Positions 24,341-32,809 of a stretch of DNA of 64,000 nucleotides are shown in pieces (position 1 is the first letter of the stretch; every line of letters begins with the position of its first letter). The notes under the pieces are model-generated. The model was not told where the DNA came from, ran no database searches, and saw nothing but the letters and a program-made list of their open reading frames with translations. Source of the DNA: Streptomyces griseosporeus (lineage in GTDB: Bacteria > Actinomycetota > Actinomycetes > Streptomycetales > Streptomycetaceae); assembly GCF_014656055.1 (NCBI RefSeq), contig NZ_BNBR01000001.1, positions 930,001 to 994,000 on the forward strand, read 5' to 3'. Position numbers and translations under genes: made by a program.

Positions 24341-27300
24341 CGGCGGGCTTCCTTTGCGGGGATCACGAAGACAACGGCGGCGGGGAAGAGGTGGGAGCGG
24401 GGCTCGCGGTAGCGGGCGGCGATGGCGGCGAGTTCGCGCTCGCGTTCGGCGGGGAGGCCGTCGAGGCGCTCCTGCCAGCGGCGGCGGTCGTCCTCGAACT
24501 GGCGGCGCTCGTGGCCGGTCAGCTCGTGGGTCGACAGCAGGGCAAGCTGTTCGCCCTCTCCTTCTCCCTCTTCCTTGAGCTTGGCGCGCAGGGTGGCCTC
24601 GAAGCGGTCGAGGGTGGCCGTGATGCGGCGCTCCTCCTCCGCCCGGCGGTCGGCGAGCCTGCTCTCCAGCTGGCGGCCGAGTTCACCGGCCCGGGCCTCC
24701 AGGGAGCGGTAGAGGGGGTCGCGGAGCCTCGGCCAGGCCTCTGTCAGCTCCTTGCGGAGGTGCGGGGCCGCCTCGATGCCCTCGGTGAGCGCCTGGGACA
24801 GGACTCGGCCCTGCTCGCCCACCGACTCCCAGCGGCGGAAGCGGCCCGTGTCGCCGAACCAGCCGCCCGCGTATAGGACTTCCTCGTGCAGGCGCGTGCC
24901 GTCGGTGCCGACGAGGACGTAGCGGGCGTACGCGGAGACCAGCGTCGTCGTCACCGCCGGGTCGTCAGAGACGACCGCCGTGACACGGCTCAGGCCGATC
25001 GAGTCCGCGTTCCAGACGGCCGCGGTCAGCAGACGCGTCGACAACGCCACCAGCGGATGCTTCAGGTGGGCGAGGACCACGTCGTCCTTGGCCTGCGCGG
25101 CCACCAGCGGGGAGAACGTAAGCGGACGCTGCTCGCCCTCGCGGAGCTTGTGCGCAAGGCCTCGGGTCGCCCGCTCCCAGCTTCCCGACAGGGGCTGGAC
25201 CTCGTACAGGTCGCCCGGTTCGAAGTCCTCCGCCCGGAAGGTGGAGGGCAGGAGCGGTGGCTGGTGGTCCAGTGCCAGGGCCGTGTCGACGACCCGCTTG
25301 ACGTTCGCCGGCGTCAGACCCAGCGCGGTCACCGTCTCGTCGTACTGGTCGGCGAGCCGCTTCGTCTGCGCGGTGACGTTCTGCTCCGGCGCCACCTCGC
25401 CACCGGTGCGGCGGCCCTTGATCGGCTTGGGCTTGGCGTTCTCGATGTCGACCGGTGCAGTGTCGCCCGTCATGCGGCGCTGTACGGCGTCGGCGAGGAC
25501 GGCGTTGACGGAGCCGAGGTCGTGCTCCATGCGCGCGACCTTCTTGGCCACGCGGGAGAGGAACTCCAGGTCGGCCTCGTAGGAGCCGGCCTGGGCCTGC
25601 TGCCAGCCGGAGCCGATGAAGTGGGTGATCTCGGGGTCGTGCTTCTGGCCCCAGCGGTCGATGCGGCCGATGCGCTGTTCGAGCTTGTTGGGGTTGAAGG
25701 GGATGTCGTAGTTGATCAGGCGATGGCAGTGGTTCTGCAGGTCGATGCCCTCGCCGGCGGCGTCGGTGGCGAGGAGGATGCGGACCTTGCCCTCCTCGCG
25801 GGACGGGTCGGTCTGGAAGCCGAGGCGGATGCGCTCGCGCTCCTCCGCCGACAGGCCGCCGTGCAGGCGCTCGACGCGGCCCCCGTCGGTGAGTTCCTCC
25901 TGCTGGAGGAGGTCGTACAGCCACTCCTGGGTGTCGCGGTACTCGGTGAAGACCACGACGCGTTCGTTGGTCCACTTCTTGCCGTCCGGGCGGCAGATGG
26001 CTTTGAGAGTGCGGATCAGCGCCTCCGCCTTGGAGTCCGGTGCCGCCTCGTGCGTGAGGGCCCAGCGCTCCATCTCCTGGAGCAGGTCCAGTTCCCGGCC
26101 GTCCTCCGCCGGGGTGAGCGAGGTGGAGCGGGTCAGCGCGTCGTCCTCGGCGTCGACCAGGCCGGTGTCGTCGAGGTCGGCGACCAGGTCGGCGAACTCC
26201 TCCAGCCATTCGGGGACTTCGGCGGCCGCCGAGCGACCTCGTGCGGGGCCTGTGTCCTCCAGATGAGAAAGGTAGACCTGGACGGTGTGCAGGAAGGCCG
26301 CCGGGGAGGAGAACAGGCGCTTCTTCAGCAGCAGGGTCACCAGGTCGGCGGCGCGGCGTCCGCCCCGGGCCTTCGGCGTCAGCTTCTTGCGTCGCAGCTC
26401 GGCGAACTCACCGAGCAGACCGTGGATCTCGCGCTCCTGTGGGGTGTATTCAACGGGGAGTTCGAGGGTTTTGCGGGTACGGAAGCGGGGCGTGCCGTCC
26501 GCGTTGGTCACCGTCGACTTCAGGCGTCGTACGACGGCGTCCTTCAGGGCTTCCTTGTCCGGCCCCTGAGGCCCGCGGATGAAGCGCTGGGGGTCGAGGA
26601 GTTCGAGCAGCGCCGTGTACGACTCCGGGTAGCCGTTGTGCGGAGTGGCCGAAAGGAAGAGGCGGTGCTCGAAGTGCGGGACGAGGCGCCGGATCAGTTT
26701 GGTCTGCTGGGAGTCGACGGCGTACACCTGCTTGGGTGCGGCCGGCGCCACGTGGTGGGCCTCGTCGAGGACGAGCAGGTCGAAGAAGCGCTTGTGCTCG
26801 CCGTCGGGGCTCTCCTCGGGGGCGCCGATGACCTCGTCGAGGAGGCGCTGGGCCTTCTGGCCGCGCAGCCAGGGCAGGGAGACGATCGTGAGCGGGTGAA
26901 CGCGGAAGGGGTTGGCCGCCGTGCCGTGGGTGCGGCGCAGGCGGGCGCAGTGCTCGGAGTCGACGATGGTGAACTCCAGGCCGAACTTCTCGGCCATCTC
27001 GTCACGCCACTTGAGGGTGAGACCGGCCGGGCAGACCACCATGGTGCGGCGGGCCCGGCCGCGCAGCAGCAGCTCCTGCACCACGAGACCGGCCTCGATG
27101 GTCTTGCCGAGGCCGACGTCGTCGGCGAGGAGCAGGTTGACGCGGGGTGCGCCGACGGCGCGGGAGACCGGCTCCAGCTGGTACGGCTCGACGGCGACGC
27201 CGGAGCGGAAGGGGGCCTGGAGTGTCTTCGCGTCGGCGGAGGCCACGGCGGACCAGCGCACGGCGTCGAGGAACGCGGCGAGGCGGTTCGGGGAGTCGTA

Positions 27301-27582
27301 GGCGCCGGTGGAGGCGTCGGGGAGGGAACCGGCGGGCAGCACACGGCGGCCGGGCTCGACCTCCCAGATCACGGAGAGGGTGTCGCCGAAGCGGCCGTCG
27401 GCCACGGACTGGAGGTGGACCAGGGTGGCCGGACGGCGGTTCTCGTGGCCGTCCGGGGCCGGCGGGGACGGCTCGACGCGGGCAACGACCCAGGACTGAC
27501 CGCGCACCTCGACCAGGTTGCCCTCTTCGGGGAGCGCCTCCGCCCCGGTCCGCTCGGTCTCGCGCTGGGCTGCTGGCGTCAT
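24337..27582 (-). CDS. DrmD-like SNF2-family helicase
   Basis: This 1,081-residue SF2 helicase has ADDVGLGKTIEAG near residue 150–162 (motif I), LDEAHH near 272 (motif II), FLSATPHNGY (motif III), VFTEYRDTQEWL (IV), ATDAAGEGIDLQ (V) and EQRIGRIDRWGQ near 635–646 (VI). The architecture and block FIGSGWQQAQAGSYEADLEF after motif VI fit DrmD, the SNF2-like helicase of class 1 DISARM; it lacks the DUF1998 of DrmA. The last 150 residues form a charged coiled-coil-like tail. ATG 27582 has GAGGGGAAG upstream. It overlaps the methyltransferase gene by four bases and follows a kinase gene by 138 bases on the same strand. Translocation along DNA powered by ATP is the expected activity. Confidence 0.85.
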   Translation of the reverse strand: MTPAAQRETERTGAEALPEEGNLVEVRGQSWVVARVEPSPPAPDGHENRRPATLVHLQSVADGRFGDTLSVIWEVEPGRRVLPAGSLPDASTGAYDSPNRLAAFLDAVRWSAVASADAKTLQAPFRSGVAVEPYQLEPVSRAVGAPRVNLLLADDVGLGKTIEAGLVVQELLLRGRARRTMVVCPAGLTLKWRDEMAEKFGLEFTIVDSEHCARLRRTHGTAANPFRVHPLTIVSLPWLRGQKAQRLLDEVIGAPEESPDGEHKRFFDLLVLDEAHHVAPAAPKQVYAVDSQQTKLIRRLVPHFEHRLFLSATPHNGYPESYTALLELLDPQRFIRGPQGPDKEALKDAVVRRLKSTVTNADGTPRFRTRKTLELPVEYTPQEREIHGLLGEFAELRRKKLTPKARGGRRAADLVTLLLKKRLFSSPAAFLHTVQVYLSHLEDTGPARGRSAAAEVPEWLEEFADLVADLDDTGLVDAEDDALTRSTSLTPAEDGRELDLLQEMERWALTHEAAPDSKAEALIRTLKAICRPDGKKWTNERVVVFTEYRDTQEWLYDLLQQEELTDGGRVERLHGGLSAEERERIRLGFQTDPSREEGKVRILLATDAAGEGIDLQNHCHRLINYDIPFNPNKLEQRIGRIDRWGQKHDPEITHFIGSGWQQAQAGSYEADLEFLSRVAKKVARMEHDLGSVNAVLADAVQRRMTGDTAPVDIENAKPKPIKGRRTGGEVAPEQNVTAQTKRLADQYDETVTALGLTPANVKRVVDTALALDHQPPLLPSTFRAEDFEPGDLYEVQPLSGSWERATRGLAHKLREGEQRPLTFSPLVAAQAKDDVVLAHLKHPLVALSTRLLTAAVWNADSIGLSRVTAVVSDDPAVTTTLVSAYARYVLVGTDGTRLHEEVLYAGGWFGDTGRFRRWESVGEQGRVLSQALTEGIEAAPHLRKELTEAWPRLRDPLYRSLEARAGELGRQLESRLADRRAEEERRITATLDRFEATLRAKLKEEGEGEGEQLALLSTHELTGHERRQFEDDRRRWQERLDGLPAERERELAAIAARYREPRSHLFPAAVVFVIPAKEARR

Positions 27583-27620
27583 AGGTGCTCTTCCCCTCGC
27601 TGTTCTCCGCCGCCGTCCGT

Positions 27621-27636
27621 AGACAGTTTCCTGTCT
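27621..27636. promoter_or_regulatory. Inverted repeat upstream of DrmD-like helicase
   Basis: AGACAG-TTTC-CTGTCT forms a perfect six-base inverted repeat 39 bases before the helicase start. It may be an operator or leader hairpin. TGTGAACA, also seen at 30153–30160, occurs at 27681–27688 further upstream. Confidence 0.3.
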
Positions 27637-27720
27637 CCCCTCCGAAACGACGTGACCGCAGGCTAACACGACCCGTTACCTGTGAACAGAGATTACAAAA
27701 CCATGCGCTGAAGGTGCGAC

Positions 27721-28983
27721 TCAGCCCATCCGGCGCAGCCGCTCCAGCAGTGCCCGGCTGCGCCCGAGCCCGGCGTCCCTCACGGGCGAGGTGCGGTCCT
27801 CTTCGTCGGCCAGGCGACGCAACAGCTCCTCGGCAGCATGTCGCTCGCCGGTGCGGACCAGGAGGACGGCTATCTCATAGCGAGTCTCCAGCACGGCGGG
27901 GTGCCCCGGCCCGAGCAGGCTGCGCTGTTCTGCGAGGACCGATTTGAGATCGTCCAGGGCCTCACGGGTGCGCCCGAGCGCGCCGATGCACAGGGCGGCT
28001 CCGGCCCTGGCGGTGAGGGCGCTCGCGCGGTCCAGGCCGCCGACGGCCATCAGCTCGTGGTACTCCTCCAGGGCGCGGGCTGGACGGCCCGCTCGACGCA
28101 GGGCCTCGATCTCGGCCAGGCGGGGATGAGTGGGCATCTCCTCCGTGACGGGAGCCGGCCTGGGTACCCACGCGGCGAGCAGCGCGGCCACCTCCGCGGC
28201 GGAGGCGGGCCGGTCCTCGGGCTTCTTCTCCAGCAGCCGCTCGACCAGCGTCCGCAAGCCGTCCGGTACATCGGGACGGCGGTCGGCGAGCGGTGGGACG
28301 GGCTCGTTGGCGTGCCGGTGGTACAGCATGAAGGGGCTGCCGTCGGTGAAGGGCGGTGCTCCGGTGAGCAGCTCGTACAGGACGCAGCCCAGCGAGTAGA
28401 GGTCACTCGCGGGCACGGTCTGGCCGACGGCCTGTTCGGGGGCCATATAGACGACGGTGCCGGGTGTGGCGTTGGAGGCGGTGAAGCGGGTCTCGCCAGG
28501 GTGGGGCTCGAGCGCGGCGGCGACTCCGAAGTCGAGGACCTTGATCTCACCGTCCGGAGTGATCATCAAGTTGGACGGCTTGAGGTCGCGGTGCACCACG
28601 CCTTGAGCGTGGGCGTAGGACAGCACCTCGGCGGTGCGGCGGGCGACGTCCGCAGCCTGCTCGATGGCGAGCGGGCCGTCGTTCTTGAGGACGGCGTCCA
28701 GTGCGCGGCCCGGGACGAGGTCCATGACCAGGTAGAGCTCGCCCTCGTGGTTGCCGTGGTCGTGGACGGCGGGGACACCGGGGTGGCGGAGGCGGCTGGT
28801 CAGGCGGGTCTCGCGCAGGAAACGGCGTTCCAGTGTGGTGAGTTCGGCCCCGCGGCCGCGAGGCGCGAGCACCTTGACGGCCACGTCTCGATGGTGGTCG
28901 CGGTCGCGGGCCGCCCATACGACGCCCATGCCGCCCCGGCCCAGTTCGTGCGTGAGCTCGTACCGTCCAAGGCTTCGCCGCAT
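27721..28983 (-). CDS. Ser/Thr protein kinase with C-terminal TPR-like region
   Basis: This 420-residue cytoplasmic Hanks-type kinase starts at ATG 28983. Residues 6–265 carry GRGGMGVVW (glycine loop), AVKVL (ATP lysine), VHRDLKPSN (catalytic Asp), LDFGVA (Mg-binding DFG) and MAPEQAVG, so the kinase is predicted active. The C-terminal 130 residues are helical repeats (ALRRAGRPARALEEYHEL, LGRTREALDDLKSVLAE), a TPR-like protein-interaction module. There is no transmembrane helix or PASTA domain, unlike PknB-type sensors. It lies between a second kinase and the DrmD-like helicase, all reading leftward. A control role over the helicase–methyltransferase pair, comparable with PglW in Pgl/BREX type 2, is inferred from position only. 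Confidence 0.85.
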   Translation of the reverse strand: MRRSLGRYELTHELGRGGMGVVWAARDRDHHRDVAVKVLAPRGRGAELTTLERRFLRETRLTSRLRHPGVPAVHDHGNHEGELYLVMDLVPGRALDAVLKNDGPLAIEQAADVARRTAEVLSYAHAQGVVHRDLKPSNLMITPDGEIKVLDFGVAAALEPHPGETRFTASNATPGTVVYMAPEQAVGQTVPASDLYSLGCVLYELLTGAPPFTDGSPFMLYHRHANEPVPPLADRRPDVPDGLRTLVERLLEKKPEDRPASAAEVAALLAAWVPRPAPVTEEMPTHPRLAEIEALRRAGRPARALEEYHELMAVGGLDRASALTARAGAALCIGALGRTREALDDLKSVLAEQRSLLGPGHPAVLETRYEIAVLLVRTGERHAAEELLRRLADEEDRTSPVRDAGLGRSRALLERLRRMG

Positions 28984-29077
28984 CGCGCCCCGTCCCCAGT
29001 TCCGGCGCCTACCGCGCCCGCCACCTTCTGACGGCCGGGAACGCACGCCACCCAGCCGACGGGACCATTTTGTCATC

Positions 29078-29107
29078 GGTCACGGCGCGCCTGCGCCGTG
29101 TGTGACC
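29078..29107 (-). terminator. Possible hairpin terminator between kinase genes
   Basis: GGTCACGGCGC and GCGCCGTGTGACC pair with a two-base bulge around GCCT. It lies 55 bases past the upstream kinase stop on the minus strand. It may be a terminator or attenuator, so the two kinases may not be fully co-transcribed. Confidence 0.4.
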
Positions 29108-29162
29108 AAAAAGGTGGGAGTTGCAACCACCTCCGCCTCCCCCAGGTCGCGCGGGGAGAGCG

Positions 29163-30104
29163 TCACAGGGGCAGTGGGCCCTGCGGGACGAGGAAGGGGC
29201 GTCGGGGATCCTCGGGCACGGTACGCCTGACGGCCAGCTCAGGGCGCCGGTCCGGCAGGTGCGGTGCGAGGGCCGCATACACCTCTGCCGCCGAGGAGGG
29301 ACGGTCCTCCGGCCGCTTGGCGAGCAGGGCCGTGATCAGCTCCTGGAGGTCACTGGGCACGTCCACCCCCGCGTCGGCGACGAGGGGCGGTGGTGTGGCG
29401 AGATGGTGTGAAGCGAGGAGCGCCGGCTGGTGGGCCGGGAAGGGGGGTGCACCCGTGAGCATGTGGTGCAGCAGGCAGCCCACGGCGTACAGGTCGCTAC
29501 GGCCGTCGAGCCGGTCGCAGCCGGCCAGGAGCTCGGGAGAGGCACAGAAGAGGTTGCCGACACCCTCGCCGGTCGTCGTGAGTCGCGGATCCGTGTCACT
29601 GAGCAGCTTGACCAGCCCGAAGTCCAGGATCTTCACGATCCCGTCGCGCCGGATCATGATGTTCTGCGTCTTCAGGTCACGGTGGACGAGGCCGGCCGCA
29701 TGGACCGCGGACAGTCCCGCGCAGATCTGCGCGCCGACAGCAGCCGCAGAAGGCACGTCGAACCGCCCGTTGTCGTGCTGGTCGAAAAGGTACTCGAGGG
29801 TGGTGCCCTCGATCAGTTCCATCACCAGGCAATAGGTGTCGTCCGTGAGTGACGCGTCGAAAACGGTGGCGACGTTCGCGTGGTTCAGGCGCGCGGCCGC
29901 CCTCGTCTCACGGTAGAACCGCGCCAGGGCCGCATCGCGGCCGCCGGCCACGGCCAGCAGCTCGGTGGCGACGGTCTTCACCGCGACGGGCCGGTCGAGG
30001 GGCAGGTCGAGCCCCCGCCACACCTGGCCCATCACGCCTCGGCCCAGGACCGACTCCAGCCGATAACGGTCACAGAGCAGCATCCCCGGCACTGGGCTCG
30101 GCAT
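29163..30104 (-). CDS. Ser/Thr protein kinase
   Basis: This 313-residue Hanks-type kinase starts at ATG 30104, eight bases after GGAGG. Motifs are GRGVMGQVW (glycine loop), AVKTV, VHRDLKTQN (catalytic loop), LDFGLVK, and SPELLAG in place of the usual APE, so activity is likely. The polypeptide is little more than the kinase domain plus a 40-residue tail (PDRRPELAVRRTVPEDPRR); there is no sensor or membrane segment. It heads the leftward run kinase–kinase–helicase–methyltransferase and is divergent from an HTH-bearing N6 methyltransferase across a 141-base region. Two soluble kinases next to a DISARM-like pair is an unusual setting. Confidence 0.85.
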   Translation of the reverse strand: MPSPVPGMLLCDRYRLESVLGRGVMGQVWRGLDLPLDRPVAVKTVATELLAVAGGRDAALARFYRETRAAARLNHANVATVFDASLTDDTYCLVMELIEGTTLEYLFDQHDNGRFDVPSAAAVGAQICAGLSAVHAAGLVHRDLKTQNIMIRRDGIVKILDFGLVKLLSDTDPRLTTTGEGVGNLFCASPELLAGCDRLDGRSDLYAVGCLLHHMLTGAPPFPAHQPALLASHHLATPPPLVADAGVDVPSDLQELITALLAKRPEDRPSSAAEVYAALAPHLPDRRPELAVRRTVPEDPRRPFLVPQGPLPL

Positions 30105-30152
30105 TTTTCTTGACCTCCACATTCTCTGCACATCACGGTGGAACGAGGACCC

Positions 30153-30167
30153 TGTGAACAAAGTCAA
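30153..30167 (-). promoter_or_regulatory. TTGACTTTGTTCACA element upstream of kinase gene
   Basis: On the minus strand this 15-mer matches the -35 region and box at 4292–4306 (TTGACTTAGTTCACA) in 14 of 15 positions. It lies about 50 bases upstream of the kinase ATG and 80 bases from the divergent methyltransferase, so it could serve either. It may mark shared regulation of the two halves of the island, or be coincidence. Confidence 0.35.
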
Positions 30168-30245
30168 TAAGCGTAGTAGCCTCTCAGCACTACGGCAGCT
30201 GGGACGCCGACCAGCCCAGCCGCCAAGTACCTCGGAGACTGATCG

Positions 30246-32231
30246 ATGAGTAGCCCGGACGTCGTACCCGTCAGCCTGGCCGAAATCGCCCGGATCGCCG
30301 GCGTCGGGCGAGCCGCGGTGAGCAACTGGCGTCGCCGCCACGACTCCTTCCCCGCTCGGATCGGGGGTACCGACGTCAGCCCGCAGTTCTCGCTCGCGGA
30401 GGTCGAACAGTGGCTGCGAGACAACGGCAAGCTCAAGGACGTCGGTCGCAAGGAGCTTCTCTGGCCACGTTTCGAGGTACTCGGCAGCCGGAACGAGTCA
30501 GGTCTGGCCGTGGCCGAGGCCGCCCGCCGGATGCGTTCCCCCAGGGCTCGGACCTCCGATCCGGAACTGTCCGCGCAGGCTCGGGACCTGGTGGCCCAGG
30601 CGGCGAGGCTGGGACGGGAAGAGGGGCCGCGCGAGACGTTCGAGTTCTTGCTGCAACGGTGGCTGGAAACCCATGTCCGGCAGCTCAGCACCACGCCACC
30701 GCCACTCGCCGCACTGATGATCCGTATCGCCCTCACAGTCCGTCTCGGTTCCAAGGACGGTGGACTGACATTCCTGGATCCGGCCTGCGGCACGGGACAC
30801 CTGGCCGCCGCGGCTGTGCAGGAGTTCGACGGTACGGGGCTCGAACTGCTTGCGTGCGAGCGAGACAAGGCGCTGGCCGCGCTGGCGTCCGCCCGCCTGG
30901 GCTTCGTCGCGGAGAACCGTGACATCCGTACGCGGATTGCCGTGACCGACGCGCTGCGGGAGGATCCCTTCGCGGGCACTCAAGCGGACATCGCGGTGTG
31001 CAACCCCCCTTTCAACGAACGGGACTGGGGATACGAGGAGCTCGCCACCGACCAGCGCTGGACCCACGGACTGCCGCCCCGGACCGAGCCCGAGCTGGCC
31101 TGGGTGCAGCACCTCCTTGCCCACCTCAAGCCCGGCGGTGCCGCAGTCGTCGTCCTGCCCCCGGCGGTTGCGTCGCGCAAGGCCGGCCGCCGCATCCGTG
31201 GGAGCCTGCTGCGTACCGGGGTGCTTCGGGCGGTCGTGTCCCTGCCCCCAGGCAGCGCGCAGCCGCACAGCGTGTCCCTGCAGTTGTGGATCCTCAGAGC
31301 GGCGGCGGACAGCCCGACGGCTGCTCCCCCGAGCCAGGACGCCCTCCTGGTGGACGCCACACATTTCGCACGACCGGGAACGCGCGAGCCGAGCCCGGAC
31401 TGGGATGCTCTGGGTTCGTTCGTCCTCAGCGCGCTGGCGACCCTCGACCATCCCGACAAGGAGCCACCGGAGGGAGCCGTTCGTGTTCCCCTGCTCGACC
31501 TTCTGGACGACGAGGTGGATGTCACCCCAGGGCGCTATACCGCGTCCATGTCGGAGCCCAGCCCGAAGGAACTCGCCGCGAGGTGGGGTGAGTTCAGGTC
31601 GCTGCTGACCGATCTGGCCGATCAGGCACGGCAGCTGTCCGTTCTCGAGATCGAGGCCGGCTCCCAGCCGGCCATGACGACCCTCGGAGATCTGGTCAAG
31701 GCGGGCGCGCTGACGCTGCGCGCCGGCCAGCAGCCCCCGGAAGCGGCGGCACCGACCCGTGGGGCCACGGTGCCGCTTCTCACCGTTGCGGGCCTCCTGC
31801 ACGACGGCAGGCCTGGCCAGGTCCTGTCGATCGACTCGGCGCACGCCATCGCCGAGGAGGGCGACGTCGTGGTCGCCGGAGTGATCCGGGCCTTCCGAGC
31901 CTGGGTCCACCAAGGGCCGCCGATGGCCGTCGGTCCGCAGCTCTACGTCCTGCGGGTGGACTCCGAGAAGCTGGACGCCCACTTCCTCGCCGGTTGTCTG
32001 CGGGCGCCGGCCAACGGGCGTCAGGCAGGCACCCACGCCTCCAGTTCGTCCCGGGTCGATATCCGGCGTCTTCAGGTGCTCCAGCTTTCCCTGGAAAAGC
32101 AGGTGGCGTATGCGGAGACGTTCCGCCGCCTCAGCGCATTCGAGACACTGCTCACCATGGCTGACGGTCTGGGTAAGGGGCTGGCGGGCGACATGAACGA
32201 CCGTTTGGCAGCAGGAGGGCTGACCACCTGA
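30246..32231 (+). CDS. N6-adenine DNA methyltransferase with N-terminal HTH
   Basis: This is a 661-residue protein. The first 60 residues form a DNA-binding helix-turn-helix (LAEIARIAGVGRAAVSNWRRR, then FSLAEVEQWLRDNG) of the excisionase/MerR-like type. DPACGTGHLA near 178–187 is AdoMet motif I and CNPPFNERDWG near 251–261 is the catalytic motif, as in HsdM-type type I methyltransferases. The last 180 residues resemble one half of a specificity subunit (target recognition plus a helix ending in VAYAETFRRLSAFE). It could thus recognise and methylate a site alone; no hsdR or hsdS is adjacent. GGAG lies about nine bases before ATG 30246. It is divergent from the kinase–helicase operon and may be its self-marking enzyme or an independent orphan. 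Confidence 0.85.
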   Translation: MSSPDVVPVSLAEIARIAGVGRAAVSNWRRRHDSFPARIGGTDVSPQFSLAEVEQWLRDNGKLKDVGRKELLWPRFEVLGSRNESGLAVAEAARRMRSPRARTSDPELSAQARDLVAQAARLGREEGPRETFEFLLQRWLETHVRQLSTTPPPLAALMIRIALTVRLGSKDGGLTFLDPACGTGHLAAAAVQEFDGTGLELLACERDKALAALASARLGFVAENRDIRTRIAVTDALREDPFAGTQADIAVCNPPFNERDWGYEELATDQRWTHGLPPRTEPELAWVQHLLAHLKPGGAAVVVLPPAVASRKAGRRIRGSLLRTGVLRAVVSLPPGSAQPHSVSLQLWILRAAADSPTAAPPSQDALLVDATHFARPGTREPSPDWDALGSFVLSALATLDHPDKEPPEGAVRVPLLDLLDDEVDVTPGRYTASMSEPSPKELAARWGEFRSLLTDLADQARQLSVLEIEAGSQPAMTTLGDLVKAGALTLRAGQQPPEAAAPTRGATVPLLTVAGLLHDGRPGQVLSIDSAHAIAEEGDVVVAGVIRAFRAWVHQGPPMAVGPQLYVLRVDSEKLDAHFLAGCLRAPANGRQAGTHASSSSRVDIRRLQVLQLSLEKQVAYAETFRRLSAFETLLTMADGLGKGLAGDMNDRLAAGGLTT

Positions 32232-32809
32232 CGCGTCGCGGTGTCCAGCCACCGATCAATGCTGCAGCGAATGCCGGCGTTGATGCGGTTCCCCCTAGCG
32301 AGGTCCGAATCGCCATGCCCTCTTCATATGCAAGGGTATGGGAAGCATGCACCCTGATGAGTCTGATCAGTTCCGCAGACAGCCCCCGCCCTTGAGCGAC
32401 CGCATCTGATCGCCGCCCGCACGGTCCTCGACGTCGGCGGGGCGCCCCTCCACGGGCGAGCTCTCGAGCCGAGTGCCACGCCTAGCGAGCAGGACGCCGG
32501 GGCGGCGCGGGCCCTGCCATTGGTGCAAGTCAGCAAACCGGAAATCATGCGGCCCCATGCTGACCCATTGCTGACCCGAGTCCGATGATCACAATTTCGA
32601 TCTGGGGGAACACCCAAACGCTAGATCTTGGACTTGAACACGGTGCGCAGCATGTTGAACTTCCGGGAGACTGCGGCTCCCTGCCTGCTTCCTGCAGGTC
32701 AAGGGCGGTCTTCACTCTACCGTCGGCACGCACTGGACTCGAAGACTGTGAGCAACATCGCTTCACTCGCACGCAGCCACTCGGACGCTCTTCCCGGTGT
32801 TCCGGATGC
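32232..32809. other. Intergenic region without recognisable gene
   Basis: These 578 bases separate the island from the conserved downstream chromosome. They are slightly richer in A and T than their neighbours, contain no open frame with good codon bias and no tRNA-like clover-leaf. A weak PHDFR string in one minus frame near 32,540 recalls tyrosine recombinases but is not sustained. This is a plausible boundary scar of the island. Confidence 0.4.

Noticed and set aside
21437..27666. Two long rightward open frames opposite the methyltransferase and helicase
   Set aside because: Antisense shadows without domain motifs; the leftward strand has complete catalytic motifs and overlapping operon structure.
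20015..30104. Complete DISARM or BREX/Pgl system
   Set aside because: drmA, drmB, drmC, pglZ, pglY and brxC-like genes are not present in the window; only DrmD- and DrmMI-like genes are seen.
32400..32620. Possible tyrosine recombinase remnant (PHDFR in a minus frame)
   Set aside because: No second catalytic block or Tyr motif, frame not sustained, and no att repeat or tRNA nearby.
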